Assembly (NCBI GenBank): GCA_017495105.1
Contig: JAFEIL010000036.1
Location: 1-44,379, forward strand
Origin: Emticicia sp.
Lineage (GTDB): Bacteria > Bacteroidota > Bacteroidia > Cytophagales > Spirosomataceae
Reading direction: 5' to 3'
DNA: 44,379 bases
Shown: positions 6,855 to 15,241 of the stretch, in pieces
How positions within the stretch are numbered: the stretch's first letter is position 1
Layout: every line of letters starts with the position of its first letter
The notes under the pieces: model-generated
Seen by the model: the letters and a program-made list of their open reading frames with translations, nothing else
Database searches by the model: none
What the model was told of the DNA's origin: nothing
Program-made: the position numbers and the translations under genes

Positions 6855-8060
6855 ATGAAATATCACCGAGTTTTAGTCGAAGCCATAGTTTTTGCTCTGC
6901 AACAGATTTTTAATGAAAATCGGCAAGCGGATAAGGTTATTGAGCAAGTTTTGAAATCAAATAAAAAGTGGGGAAGCCGAGACCGGGCTTTTATTGCCGA
7001 AAATACCTACGAAATTGTGCGTTGGTGGCGTTTGCTGAAATTCGTTTCAAATATCAATTGTGTAAAAGTGGAGGAAGAGGCCTTGTTTTGGCAACTTTTT
7101 GGCTCATGGCGAGTACTTCAAGGCGACAAATTGCCCGAATGGAACGAGTTTTCGATACTAAATCCCAAAGAAATTTTAGCTCGTAACGAAGAAGCCAAAG
7201 AAATCCGAAAAGTGCGTGAATCAATTCCTGATTGGATGGATGCCATCGGCGAGCAAGAATTGGGCGAAAACTGGGAGGCAGAATTGCACGCCATGAATCA
7301 TCAAGCAAGCGTAGTTTTACGAACCAATACGCTGAAAGTTAATAAGTTAGATTTGAAAAAAGCTTTCCGAGAAATTGGTATTGATACCGAAACTTTGCCC
7401 AGTGTAGCCGATGCTCTGGTTTTGCCAAAACGTGCCAATGTTTTCGCAACCGAACTTTTCAAAAAAGGAATGTTTGAAGTGCAAGATGCTGGTAGTCAGT
7501 TGATTGCATCTTTTTTAGATGTAAAAGCAGGAATGCGAGTGATTGATGCCTGTGCGGGTGCGGGCGGAAAAACGCTTCATTTAGCAACTTTGATGGAAAA
7601 CAAAGGTCGAGTGATAGCGATGGATGTAGAAGAGTATAAATTGCAAGAACTTCAACGCCGAGCCAAACGCAACGGAATCGGCAATATTGAAACCAAACTC
7701 ATTGAAGCAAAAACCATCAAAAGATTAAAAGAAAGTGCCGACCGCCTTTTGCTTGATGTACCATGTTCGGGTTTAGGAGTTTTACGCCGAAATCCCGACG
7801 CAAAATGGAAGTTGAAGAATGATTTCTTAGAAAAAATCAAACAAACCCAAGCCGAAATCATTACAAATTATTCAAAAATGCTCAAACATGGTGGCAAAAT
7901 GGTTTATGCCACTTGTAGTATTTTACCCTCAGAAAGTGAAGAACAAGTTCAGAAATTTATTGTTCAAAACCCTGAATATCAATTGATTGAAGAAAAACGT
8001 ACTTCGCCAGCCAAAGATGGTTTCGATGGTTTTTATATGGCGTTGATTGAGCGAAAGTAA
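6855..8060 (+). CDS. rsmB: RsmB-like 16S rRNA cytosine-C5 methyltransferase with NusB domain
   Basis: The 401-residue protein joins an N-terminal NusB-type RNA-binding domain (about 1-140) to a SAM-dependent RNA m5C methyltransferase domain. Motif I is D231-ACAGAGGKT (SAM binding). Motif IV is DVPCSGLG with Cys304, and motif VI is YATCSILPSE with Cys354, the two-cysteine signature of RsmB/Nop2-type enzymes: Cys354 forms the covalent bond to cytosine and Cys304 helps release it. The expected target is C967 of 16S rRNA, by family. The ATG at 6855 follows a 123-bp divergent region shared with the beta-lactamase pseudogene. The gene is monocistronic, closed by the hairpin at 8071-8096. Another member of the family (m5C methylase of tRNA or other rRNA sites) is possible, but the NusB fusion favours RsmB. 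Confidence 0.88.
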   Translation: MKYHRVLVEAIVFALQQIFNENRQADKVIEQVLKSNKKWGSRDRAFIAENTYEIVRWWRLLKFVSNINCVKVEEEALFWQLFGSWRVLQGDKLPEWNEFSILNPKEILARNEEAKEIRKVRESIPDWMDAIGEQELGENWEAELHAMNHQASVVLRTNTLKVNKLDLKKAFREIGIDTETLPSVADALVLPKRANVFATELFKKGMFEVQDAGSQLIASFLDVKAGMRVIDACAGAGGKTLHLATLMENKGRVIAMDVEEYKLQELQRRAKRNGIGNIETKLIEAKTIKRLKESADRLLLDVPCSGLGVLRRNPDAKWKLKNDFLEKIKQTQAEIITNYSKMLKHGGKMVYATCSILPSESEEQVQKFIVQNPEYQLIEEKRTSPAKDGFDGFYMALIERK

Positions 8061-8070
8061 ACTTTTTGTA

Positions 8071-8096
8071 TGACAGGTTTTCAACCTGTCATTTTT
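8071..8096 (+). terminator. Terminator of rsmB
   Basis: The perfect stem TGACAGGTT/AACCTGTCA with a 3-nt loop is followed by five T. It lies 10 bp after the rsmB stop. Confidence 0.75.
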
Positions 8097-8114
8097 CTGT
8101 ACCGAGTTTATTCC

Positions 8115-8122
8115 TATATTTG
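8115..8122 (+). promoter_or_regulatory. -7 element TATATTTG for glpK
   Basis: TATATTTG matches TAnnTTTG and lies 47 bp before the glpK ATG, just past the rsmB terminator. No clear TTG is found at the -33 distance. Confidence 0.35.
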
Positions 8123-8169
8123 ACCAACAAATTCAACCTTATAAAATACCTATTCAACAAAACCAATCT

Positions 8170-9666
8170 ATGAAATACGTAGCATCTATCGACCAAGGTA
8201 CAACCAGCACTCGTTGCATAATTTTTGATAAAAAAGGGAAAATCGTTTCTGTTGCTCAAAAAGAACATGAGCAAATTTACCCAAAACCAGGTTGGGTTGA
8301 GCATAACTCAGAAGAAATATGGAAAAATACGCTCGAAGTAATTGCTTTGGCTCGTATCGACAAAAATATAAAACTCGAAGATATTGCTGCTTGTGGTATA
8401 ACGAACCAGCGAGAAACAGCCGTAGTTTGGAATAAACTCACAGGAAAAGCCTACTACAATGCCATCGTTTGGCAAGATACTCGTGTCGGAGAAACCGTGA
8501 ACGCTCTTGCCAAAAGTCACGGTTCGCAATTTTTTCAAGACCGAACAGGCTTGCCATTGGCAACCTATTTCAGTGGTTTGAAAATCAAATGGATTCTTGA
8601 TAACGTAGCAGGTGTGCGTGAAGATGCTGAAAAAGGCGAAGCTATTTTCGGAAATATGGATACGTTTCTGATGTGGCATTTAACGGGTGCCACAAATGGT
8701 GGCTTGCACATTACTGATGTCACAAATGCTAGTCGTACGCAATTGATGAACCTCGAAACCGTTCAATGGGATGCAGAATTGGCTCAAATAATGAATATTC
8801 CGCTACAAATGTTGCCGAAAATCGAGCCAAGTAGCAAAGTTTATGGACATATCCAGTCTGAAACAATGCAAGGTGTGCCATTGGCAGGAATCTTAGGAGA
8901 CCAACAAGCGGCACTCGTCGGACAAACTTGCTATCAACCTGGTGAAGCCAAAAACACTTACGGAACAGGCTGTTTTATGTTGATGAATACAGGAACAGAA
9001 ATTGTTCCTTCAAAAGCTGGTTTACTCACAACCGTTGCCTACCAGTTTGAAAACCAACCAGTTCATTACGCACTCGAAGGCTCAGTGGCGATTTCGGGAG
9101 CATTGGTACAATGGCTGAGAGATAATATGGGAATGATAGAAAAAAGTGCTGATGTTGAAGCTTTGGCAAAAACCGTTGAAGATAATGGTGGAGCATATTT
9201 TGTTCCAGCCTTTTCTGGGCTTTATGCACCGTATTGGAAATCTTCTGCTCGTGGCGTAATTGCGGGTTTAACTCGCTACGTAAACAAAGGCCACATCGCT
9301 CGTGCGGTTTTGGAAGCAACAGCCTATCAAACTCGTGATGTATTGGAAGCTATGGAAAAAGATTCAGGCATTGAAGTTACATCACTTAGAGTTGATGGCG
9401 GAATGGTTGTGAATGAATTATTGATGCAATTCCAGTCCGATATGCTCAAAGTGCCAGTTATTCGCCCAAAAATGATTGAAACCACCGCACTCGGTGCTGC
9501 TTATGCCGCAGGTTTGGCCGTTGGTTTTTGGGCAAACTTAGATGATTTGCTACAAAATTGGGGTAAAGACAAAACATGGAAACCAAAAATGAAAGCCGTC
9601 GAACGCAGAAAACTTTACACAGGTTGGAAGAAAGCAATCAAGCGTTCGTTTGATTGGGAGAAGTAG
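8170..9666 (+). CDS. glpK: Glycerol kinase
   Basis: GlpK phosphorylates glycerol to sn-glycerol 3-phosphate in the cytoplasm with ATP. The 498-residue length is standard for the FGGY sugar kinase family. Visible signatures are the N-terminal phosphate loop [10 protein letters not shown] (Asp8 region), NQRETAVVW and IVWQDTR of the first domain, [13 protein letters not shown] with the catalytic-region Asp, [12 protein letters not shown] of the second ATP loop, and [16 protein letters not shown] near the end. No glycerol facilitator (glpF) or glycerol-3-phosphate dehydrogenase (glpD) adjoins it, so the rest of the pathway must lie elsewhere. The gene appears to be its own unit between the rsmB terminator and nadB. 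The region after the stop (9667-9792) contains a GC-rich repeat fragment. Confidence 0.96.
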   Translation: MKYVASIDQGTTSTRCIIFDKKGKIVSVAQKEHEQIYPKPGWVEHNSEEIWKNTLEVIALARIDKNIKLEDIAACGITNQRETAVVWNKLTGKAYYNAIVWQDTRVGETVNALAKSHGSQFFQDRTGLPLATYFSGLKIKWILDNVAGVREDAEKGEAIFGNMDTFLMWHLTGATNGGLHITDVTNASRTQLMNLETVQWDAELAQIMNIPLQMLPKIEPSSKVYGHIQSETMQGVPLAGILGDQQAALVGQTCYQPGEAKNTYGTGCFMLMNTGTEIVPSKAGLLTTVAYQFENQPVHYALEGSVAISGALVQWLRDNMGMIEKSADVEALAKTVEDNGGAYFVPAFSGLYAPYWKSSARGVIAGLTRYVNKGHIARAVLEATAYQTRDVLEAMEKDSGIEVTSLRVDGGMVVNELLMQFQSDMLKVPVIRPKMIETTALGAAYAAGLAVGFWANLDDLLQNWGKDKTWKPKMKAVERRKLYTGWKKAIKRSFDWEK

Positions 9667-9681
9667 ATTTTACAATTAAGA

Positions 9682-9697
9682 CGGGGTCGCCCGTGCG
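9682..9697. repeat. GC-rich 16-bp repeat, copy 1
   Basis: CGGGGTCGCCCGTGCG recurs with a single C/T difference at 38477-38492, in another intergenic gap 29 kb away. Both are GC islands in AT-rich surroundings, suggesting a fragment of an interspersed repeat family. Confidence 0.5.
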
Positions 9698-9734
9698 ATT
9701 TAGAATTAAAAATTAAGAATGAATGTTTTACTGT

Positions 9735-9742
9735 TAACTTTG
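9735..9742 (+). promoter_or_regulatory. -7 element TAACTTTG for nadB
   Basis: TAACTTTG matches TAnnTTTG 50 bp upstream of the nadB ATG. The -33 TTG is not evident. Confidence 0.35.
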
Positions 9743-9748
9743 AATGTC

Positions 9749-9789
9749 TATTCATTCATTCATTAAATCATTCGCTCATTCACTCATTG
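9749..9789. repeat. CATT-rich short tandem repeat in the nadB leader
   Basis: Imperfect repetitions of (T)CATT, first in 4-bp and then in about 8-bp steps, fill the space between the candidate -7 element and the nadB start codon. Slippage here would change leader length. Confidence 0.5.
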
Positions 9790-9792
9790 AAA

Positions 9793-11382
9793 ATGACAAA
9801 AGTAGATTTTTTAGTTATAGGTTCGGGCATTGCGGGTTTGAGTTTCGCACTTAAAGCCTCGACAAAAGGTAAAGTCTTGGTTTTGACGAAAGTAAATGCC
9901 GACGAAACCAACACCAAATATGCTCAAGGCGGAATTGCGGCCGTTTTCGACCCAGATACCGATTCTTTTGAAAAACACATCAGCGATACACTCATTGCTG
10001 GCGATGGACTTTGCGACCGAAAAATTGTAGAGATTGTAGTGAAAGAAGGCCCGGACCGTATTCAAGAATTAATAGAATACGGAACAAATTTCGATAAACA
10101 TGATGGCGAATATGACCTCACTCGAGAGGGTGGGCATTCCGAAAAGCGAATTTTGCACTATAAAGATATTACAGGCAAAGAAATCGAACGTGCATTGCTC
10201 GAAGAAGTCAGCAAAAACCCAAATATCGAAATCCTGACGCACTATTATGCAGTTGAGCTAATCACGCAGCACCATTTGGGCATCGAAGTAAACCGTGAAA
10301 CCAATGATGTAACTTGCTACGGTGTTTATGCTCTAAACTTACAGTCGGGTGAAGTCGAAACGATTTTATCGAAAATGACTGTCATGGCAACGGGCGGTGC
10401 GGGGCATATTTATTCGGCAACGACAAATCCTGTCATTGCTACGGGCGATGGCATCGCAATGGTTTATCGTGCCAAAGGTCGTGTGCGTGATATGGAAATG
10501 ATTCAATTTCACCCCACATCACTTTACAACCCAGGCGAATACCCAAGTTTCTTGATCACCGAAGCCGTGCGTGGCGAAGGTGGCGTGTTGAAAAACAAAA
10601 AAGGCGAAGAATTCATGCACGGTTACGATCCTCGAGGCTCACTTGCTCCTCGCGATATTGTTGCTCGCTCAATAGATGCCGAAATGAAAAAAACTGGTGA
10701 AGACCACGTTTATCTTGATATTTCATTTAAACCAAAAGAGTTGATACTTCAACATTTTCCTAATATTTATGAGAAATGTCTGAGTATCGGACTTGATATT
10801 ACTAAAGACCAAATTCCAGTTGTTCCTGCCGCCCATTATTTATGTGGTGGAATTTTAGTCGATGAAATGGGTCGTTCAACTATCAATCGTTTGTTTGCTT
10901 GTGGCGAATGTTCGTCAACCGGCTTGCACGGAGCGAATCGTTTGGCTTCCAATTCATTGCTCGAAGCAGCAGTTTTCGGTCATCGTATTGCCCATGAAGC
11001 TCTCGAAGATTTTGACACTTTGGTTTTCCAAGAGAATGTGCCAGATTGGAATGAATTCGGCACGGAACAATCGAATGAAGAGATTTTGGTAACGCACAAT
11101 CTCCGAGAACTACAAAGAATGATGGCCGATTATGTCGGAATTGTTCGCTCAGATTTTCGTTTGGAGCGTGCCATGCGACGCTTAAAGCTTATCAAAGACG
11201 AAACCGAAGAGTTTTACAAGAAAACAAAGCTTTCGATGAAACTCTGTGAATTAAGAAATTTGGTGCAATGTGCCGAGCTGGTAATCAAATGTGCCATGAA
11301 ACGCAAAGAGAGTCGTGGGCTTCACTATACAACCGATTATCCATATAAGTTGGGAGGAAAGCCAGAAAACTCGGTTTTGTAA
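9793..11382 (+). CDS. nadB: L-aspartate oxidase
   Basis: NadB oxidises L-aspartate to iminoaspartate with FAD, the first step of de novo NAD synthesis. NadA then condenses the product with dihydroxyacetone phosphate. The 529-residue protein starts MTKVDFLVIGSGIAGLS, an FAD-binding GxGxxG (residues 10-15). It contains the family segments TKYAQGGIAAV, EGGHSEKRILHYKDITG, MATGGAGHIYSATTNP, MIQFHPTSL, ITEAVRGEGG, RDIVARSID and GLHGANRLASNSLLE. The C-terminal helical domain (about 430-529) is that of the succinate dehydrogenase/fumarate reductase flavoprotein family. The ATG at 9793 is chosen over a TTG at 9787. Fumarate reductase is excluded by the aspartate-oxidase-specific motifs and the short C-terminus. 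nadA and nadC are not adjacent, and the gene is followed by the promoter of rpsJ. Confidence 0.95.
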   Translation: MTKVDFLVIGSGIAGLSFALKASTKGKVLVLTKVNADETNTKYAQGGIAAVFDPDTDSFEKHISDTLIAGDGLCDRKIVEIVVKEGPDRIQELIEYGTNFDKHDGEYDLTREGGHSEKRILHYKDITGKEIERALLEEVSKNPNIEILTHYYAVELITQHHLGIEVNRETNDVTCYGVYALNLQSGEVETILSKMTVMATGGAGHIYSATTNPVIATGDGIAMVYRAKGRVRDMEMIQFHPTSLYNPGEYPSFLITEAVRGEGGVLKNKKGEEFMHGYDPRGSLAPRDIVARSIDAEMKKTGEDHVYLDISFKPKELILQHFPNIYEKCLSIGLDITKDQIPVVPAAHYLCGGILVDEMGRSTINRLFACGECSSTGLHGANRLASNSLLEAAVFGHRIAHEALEDFDTLVFQENVPDWNEFGTEQSNEEILVTHNLRELQRMMADYVGIVRSDFRLERAMRRLKLIKDETEEFYKKTKLSMKLCELRNLVQCAELVIKCAMKRKESRGLHYTTDYPYKLGGKPENSVL

Positions 11383-11388
11383 AGAAAA

Positions 11389-11419
11389 TTGCAAATAATA
11401 AATATTTTATCTAATTTTG
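11389..11419 (+). promoter_or_regulatory. Promoter of rpsJ
   Basis: TTG (11389-11391), a 20-nt spacer and TAATTTTG (11412-11419) give a complete match to the Bacteroidota sigma-A consensus. The start would be near 11426, leaving a leader of about 83 nt that can form small hairpins (TCGAA...TTCGA at about 11454-11475). Confidence 0.7.
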
Positions 11420-11509
11420 CACCCCGATACTTAAAAGTATAACGTTGCTTTGTCGAAGCGAATGGTTCTTTCGATAAGGTTTTTTTATCACTCTAAAAAA
11501 TTTGAACCA

Positions 11510-11815
11510 ATGTCACAAAAAATCAGAATCAAATTGAAGTCATTTGACCACAATTTAGTGGACAAATCGGCTGAAAGAATTGTGAAAGCTGTAAAATCTA
11601 CAGGTGCAGTTGTTAGCGGTCCAATTCCGTTACCAACTCGTAAAGAAATCTTCACAGTTTTGAAATCACCTCACGTTAACAAAAAAGCACGTGAACAATT
11701 CCAATTGTGTACTTACAAGCGTCTTATTGACATCTACTCGGCAAGCCCGAAAACAGTAGATGCCTTGATGAAATTGGAGCTTCCAAGTGGTGTTGATGTT
11801 GAAATCAAAGTGTAG
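11510..11815 (+). CDS. rpsJ: 30S ribosomal protein S10 (NusE)
   Basis: S10 is a component of the 30S head and, as NusE, pairs with NusB in transcription antitermination. The 101-residue product is full length. It shows the S10 signature in [16 protein letters not shown], then [45 protein letters not shown] (written here as the C-terminal region). The ATG at 11510 is chosen over in-frame upstream starts because it fits the normal S10 N-terminus [11 protein letters not shown]. Oddly, the gene is alone: S10 normally heads or lies inside the S10 ribosomal operon beside rplC or fusA. Here it has its own promoter and strong terminator, between nadB and a dehydrogenase gene. It is either the only copy, moved out of the operon, or a second copy. 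Confidence 0.97.
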   Translation: MSQKIRIKLKSFDHNLVDKSAERIVKAVKSTGAVVSGPIPLPTRKEIFTVLKSPHVNKKAREQFQLCTYKRLIDIYSASPKTVDALMKLELPSGVDVEIKV

Positions 11816-11834
11816 TTTTGATAAAACGTACTAT

Positions 11835-11872
11835 AAAAAGCCTATTTGTTGAAAAGCAGATAGGCTTTTTTG
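11835..11872 (+). terminator. Terminator of rpsJ
   Basis: An 11-bp stem AAAAAGCCTAT/ATAGGCTTTTT with a loop of about 14 nt ends in a T run. It stands 20 bp after the rpsJ stop. Confidence 0.85.
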
Positions 11873-11886
11873 TTAAATTCTACATT

Positions 11887-11914
11887 CAGCACTCTAAACT
11901 CAGCACTCTAAACT
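11887..11914. repeat. Short direct repeat CAGCACTCTAAACT x2
   Basis: Two adjacent 14-bp copies lie between the rpsJ terminator and the promoter of the E1-alpha gene. They are probably neutral; an operator role cannot be excluded. Confidence 0.5.
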
Positions 11915-11916
11915 CT

Positions 11917-11946
11917 TTGAGTGTATTGTTTTTATTCCTAAATTTG
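11917..11946 (+). promoter_or_regulatory. Promoter of pdhA
   Basis: TTG (11917-11919), a 19-nt spacer and TAAATTTG (11939-11946) match the Bacteroidota promoter consensus. The leader to the ATG at 11997 would be about 45 nt. Confidence 0.65.
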
Positions 11947-11996
11947 CATTAATTCTAAGAGATTTACATTCACCATAAAAGATTCAAGAAGTCAAA

Positions 11997-13013
11997 ATGG
12001 CATCTACTAAAGAAAAAGCCCCAAAGGTTAAATACAGTAAAGAAACTTATATGTATTGGTACGAATCTATGTACCTTCAGAGAAAATTTGAGGAAAAAGC
12101 AGGGCAATTATACGGGCAGCAAAAAATTCGTGGATTTTGTCACTTATATATCGGACAAGAGGCTTGTTCATCAGGAGCGGTTTCGGCTTTAACAAAAGAT
12201 GATAAATGGATTACTGCTTACCGTGACCACGGACATCCGTTGGCACTAGGCACTGACCCAAACAGAATCATGGCTGAACTTTTTGGAAAAGTGACAGGAA
12301 CAACCAAAGGAAAAGGTGGTTCGATGCACATTTTTGACAAAGAAGTTAATTTTATCGGTGGACATGGAATCGTTGGTGCCCAAATTCCTTTGGGTGCTGG
12401 TATTGCTTTCGCTGAAAAATATAAAGGTACTCAAAACTTATGTATGTGCTATTTTGGTGATGGTGCAGTGCGTCAAGGTGCATTACACGAAGCATTTAAT
12501 ATGGCCATGACGTGGAAATTGCCAGTAATATTTGTGGTAGAAAATAACGGTTATGCAATGGGTACATCGGTTGAGCGTACTTCAAACGTACGTGAGCTTT
12601 ACACAATCGGTGAGGCTTATGATATGCCATCTGAGCCAGTTGATGCCATGGATGTTGAAATGGTGCACGAAGCAGTAAAGCGTGCAGCTGACCGTGCAAG
12701 AGCAGGTGAAGGTCCGACTTTCTTGGAGTTTAAAACATACCGATATCGTGGACACTCAATGTCTGACCCACAAAAATACCGTACAAAAGAAGAAGTTGAG
12801 CAATGGAAGATGCGTGACCCACTCGAAATGGTTCGTCATCGTATCTTGACTAACGGTATCGCAACAGAAGCAGACCTTGAGGTAATTGACGCTAAGGTAA
12901 AAGAAGTGGTAGAGGCTTCAGTAAAATTTGCAGAAGAATCGCCATATCCTGAGCCAGAAGCTGCATTTGAAGACGTTTATATGGATGCAGAATATCCTTT
13001 CTTGAGAGAATAA
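11997..13013 (+). CDS. pdhA: Pyruvate dehydrogenase E1 component, alpha subunit
   Basis: E1-alpha binds thiamine diphosphate with E1-beta and decarboxylates pyruvate, passing the acetyl group to lipoyl-E2. The 338-residue protein shows the thiamine diphosphate-binding motif GDGAVRQGALHEAFN...ENNGYAMGTS (about 158-190). It also has GKGGSMHIFD, GIVGAQIPLGAGIAFA and the phosphorylation-loop-like region YRYRGHSMSDPQKYRTKEEVE (about residues 246-266). The alpha/beta split of E1 is usual in this phylum. No E1-beta, E2 or E3 gene follows, so the complex is encoded in separate units. Branched-chain 2-oxoacid dehydrogenase E1-alpha is the alternative, but the length and the GGSMH and GHSMSD motifs favour pyruvate. 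It has its own promoter and a terminator at 13031-13068. Confidence 0.92.
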   Translation: MASTKEKAPKVKYSKETYMYWYESMYLQRKFEEKAGQLYGQQKIRGFCHLYIGQEACSSGAVSALTKDDKWITAYRDHGHPLALGTDPNRIMAELFGKVTGTTKGKGGSMHIFDKEVNFIGGHGIVGAQIPLGAGIAFAEKYKGTQNLCMCYFGDGAVRQGALHEAFNMAMTWKLPVIFVVENNGYAMGTSVERTSNVRELYTIGEAYDMPSEPVDAMDVEMVHEAVKRAADRARAGEGPTFLEFKTYRYRGHSMSDPQKYRTKEEVEQWKMRDPLEMVRHRILTNGIATEADLEVIDAKVKEVVEASVKFAEESPYPEPEAAFEDVYMDAEYPFLRE

Positions 13014-13030
13014 TTATATTCTGAGAGAAT

Positions 13031-13068
13031 AAAAAGCTAGTTTTGAAGATTCAAGACTGGCTTTTTTT
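13031..13068 (+). terminator. Terminator of pdhA
   Basis: The stem AAAAAGCTAGTTTTGA / TCAAGACTGGCTTTTT contains two mismatched positions and ends in seven T. It lies 17 bp after the stop. Confidence 0.8.
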
Positions 13069-13296
13069 GTAGCAAACAATAAGATTTTTGTCTGTAATTA
13101 TCTGAAAATAAGACATTTATCATATTTTTGAAAAAAAACTGCTTTTTCTAAAACATAAACACACCTAATCTGTTATTCTTATACTTTGATTTTATATCTG
13201 AAAAGCCCGAAGGTGCATTGTATCTCACAAATCTGAGAAAACCTTGTACATAAATTTGAATGTGGAGCTAAATTAACTTTTCAATAAAGTAAAGAA

Positions 13297-14181
13297 ATGA
13301 GTAATTATTCGATTAAAGATTTAGAACAACTATCCGGTATCAAAGCCCATACCTTACGGATTTGGGAACAACGATACAACATTATCAATCCCAAAAGAAC
13401 AGATACCAATATCCGTACTTATGATGATAAAGATTTAAAATTGGTTTTGAATATTGCATTACTCAAAGACCACGATTACAAAATCTCTGAGATTGCGAAG
13501 TTGAGTTTAGAACAATTATCAAAAGAGGTTTTGGCAATTTCTGATAAACAGCTCAATTATCCCGACCAGATTCACGCCCTCACGATTGCGATGATTGACA
13601 TTGACGAAGAACGCTTCGAGAAAATCATGTCAACCAATATCCTCCAATTTGGCTTCGAGAATACGATGATTAATATCATTTATCCATTCTTGAGCAGAAT
13701 TGGTACACTTTGGATTACAGGGTCAATTGGTCCTGCACAAGAACATTTTATTACGAACTTGATTCGACAAAAAATCGTCGTCGCGATTGATGGACAAATC
13801 ATTAAACCTACTGCGGATTCTAAGAAATACATATTATATACACCCGAAGGCGAGTTTCACGAGATGCCACTCTTGTTTGCTAATTTTATTTTACGTGCAA
13901 GGAATAACAAGGTGATTTATTTGGGTCAAAGTATGCCTTTTTCGGAGTTAGAGTTTATTTGCGAACATCACAAGCCAGATTGTTTGTTTACGGTAATTAC
14001 ATCGACACCTGGGCAAGATGATATACAACAATACATCAATAAATTGGGTGATACATTCCCTGATGTAAAAATTCTTTTAACTGGTTATCAAGTAATTGCA
14101 CAAGGTCTTGATTTACCTAAGAATATCGAAGTAGTAAGTAACGTTAGGCAATTAATGGAATTTGCCGAAGATTTACAATAA
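13297..14181 (+). CDS. MerR-family regulator with cobalamin-binding domain (CarH/LitR-like)
   Basis: Residues 1-70 are a MerR winged helix (YSIKDLEQLSGIKAHTLRIWEQRY). A helical B12-cap region follows (about 85-170), then a Rossmann-like cobalamin-binding domain (about 175-294). The cap carries W-x9-EH (LWITGSIGPAQEHF), the motif that places Trp and the upper-axial His on adenosylcobalamin in CarH photoreceptors. The Rossmann part has EGEFHEMPLL in the place of the lower-axial histidine loop, and later STPGQDD and LLTGYQ. By family it would be a light- or cobalamin-controlled repressor, in this phylum often of carotenoid genes. No carotenoid or photolyase gene is adjacent. Whether it really binds B12 is inferred from the conserved W, EH and H residues. 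The gene is monocistronic, with a 280-bp upstream region. Confidence 0.85.
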   Translation: MSNYSIKDLEQLSGIKAHTLRIWEQRYNIINPKRTDTNIRTYDDKDLKLVLNIALLKDHDYKISEIAKLSLEQLSKEVLAISDKQLNYPDQIHALTIAMIDIDEERFEKIMSTNILQFGFENTMINIIYPFLSRIGTLWITGSIGPAQEHFITNLIRQKIVVAIDGQIIKPTADSKKYILYTPEGEFHEMPLLFANFILRARNNKVIYLGQSMPFSELEFICEHHKPDCLFTVITSTPGQDDIQQYINKLGDTFPDVKILLTGYQVIAQGLDLPKNIEVVSNVRQLMEFAEDLQ

Positions 14182-14245
14182 AAGTCAACAGTCAATAGTA
14201 GATAATTTTTAGTAAATCAACGATTAATTAATAGGAGTATTATAA

Positions 14246-14284
14246 AAAAAGCGGCTCGATTTTTAGAAAATCGAGCCGCTTTTA
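14246..14284. terminator. Bidirectional terminator between the MerR gene and lgt
   Basis: A perfect 16-bp stem (AAAGCGGCTCGATTTT and its complement) with a TAG loop is flanked by A and T runs. It serves both convergent genes. Confidence 0.9.
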
Positions 14285-14304
14285 CATATTTTGCTAAATA
14301 AGTC

Positions 14305-15156
14305 TTAAGCAATCTCTTTATTCTTTCCTTTCGTGAAAGTATAAATCAAAACACCAATTCCGAGCAATACGGCAGGAATGCTCAAAATTTGTCCCATATT
14401 CAAAGTCATTTTGTCTTCAAAAGCTTCTTGGTTCTCTTTCAAGAATTCGTAGCAGAATCGTAGACCAAAGCACCAAATCAAGAAGATTCCAAGTAATAAT
14501 CCACTGGGAGTTTGTGCTTTATATTTATTCCACAGGAAATACAAAAAGCCAAATAAGACTAAGCAAGAAAGTGCTTCGTATAGTTGTGCAGGATGGCGAG
14601 CAAAACCTTCGGGAATCATCACAAGATTTCCGTCGGGCGACATACTAAAAAGATTAAATCTAAATGCCCAAGGCAAGTTGCTCTCTTTTCCCACAATTTC
14701 GTGATTCATCAGATTTCCCATACGAATGAAAAAACCTGCTAAGGATACCGTAATTACTATTCGGTCAGCAACCCACAAGAATGGTTGGTCTTTGTGGCTA
14801 CGAGCATAAAGAATCAATGCCGTAACGATTCCGACCAAAGCACCGTGACTTGCCAAACCCTGATAGGGGGGCGTAATCATATCGAGCAGAAACGTCCCTG
14901 GGTTTTTCAGAAAATCATCGAATTCGTAGAAAAAATAGTGCCCAAATCTCGCACCGAGTACAGTAGCCACAATCATCACGAAGAGAAGTGTATCAAGGTC
15001 TTTTTCAGATTTACCTTCTTTTCTGAAAACATTGAGCATGATTTGATAGCCCAACAAAAAGCCCGAAGCAAACAAAAGTCCATACCAGCGTAATTCAAAA
15101 CTACCAAGTTTTGCTATAATCGGATTGACATTCCAAGGAATTTCTAAAAGAGTCAT
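14305..15156 (-). CDS. lgt: Prolipoprotein diacylglyceryl transferase
   Basis: Lgt is the inner-membrane enzyme that moves diacylglycerol from phosphatidylglycerol to the lipobox cysteine of prolipoproteins. The 283-residue product has seven hydrophobic segments. It contains ELRWYGLLFASGFL, PPYQGLASHGALVGI (with the essential His-Gly), and the signature FIRMGNLMNHEIVGK, the local form of the Lgt motif usually written GRxGNFxNxE. ARHPAQLYEALSC and GQILSIPAV follow near the C-terminus. The frame is open further upstream to 15339, but the ATG at 15156 gives the normal N-terminus, MTLLEIPWNVNP. The enzyme is relevant to the lipoproteins in this window (SusD-like and DUF4397 proteins). It is divergent from argC across 190 bp. 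Confidence 0.95.
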   Translation of the reverse strand: MTLLEIPWNVNPIIAKLGSFELRWYGLLFASGFLLGYQIMLNVFRKEGKSEKDLDTLLFVMIVATVLGARFGHYFFYEFDDFLKNPGTFLLDMITPPYQGLASHGALVGIVTALILYARSHKDQPFLWVADRIVITVSLAGFFIRMGNLMNHEIVGKESNLPWAFRFNLFSMSPDGNLVMIPEGFARHPAQLYEALSCLVLFGFLYFLWNKYKAQTPSGLLLGIFLIWCFGLRFCYEFLKENQEAFEDKMTLNMGQILSIPAVLLGIGVLIYTFTKGKNKEIA

Positions 15157-15241
15157 TAATGTTTGATTTTGAAATTTCCTCAAAAATATGAGTTTTATTT
15201 GAGAGCTTGCGTAATTTTGTGATGTATTGTTTAAATTTTTT

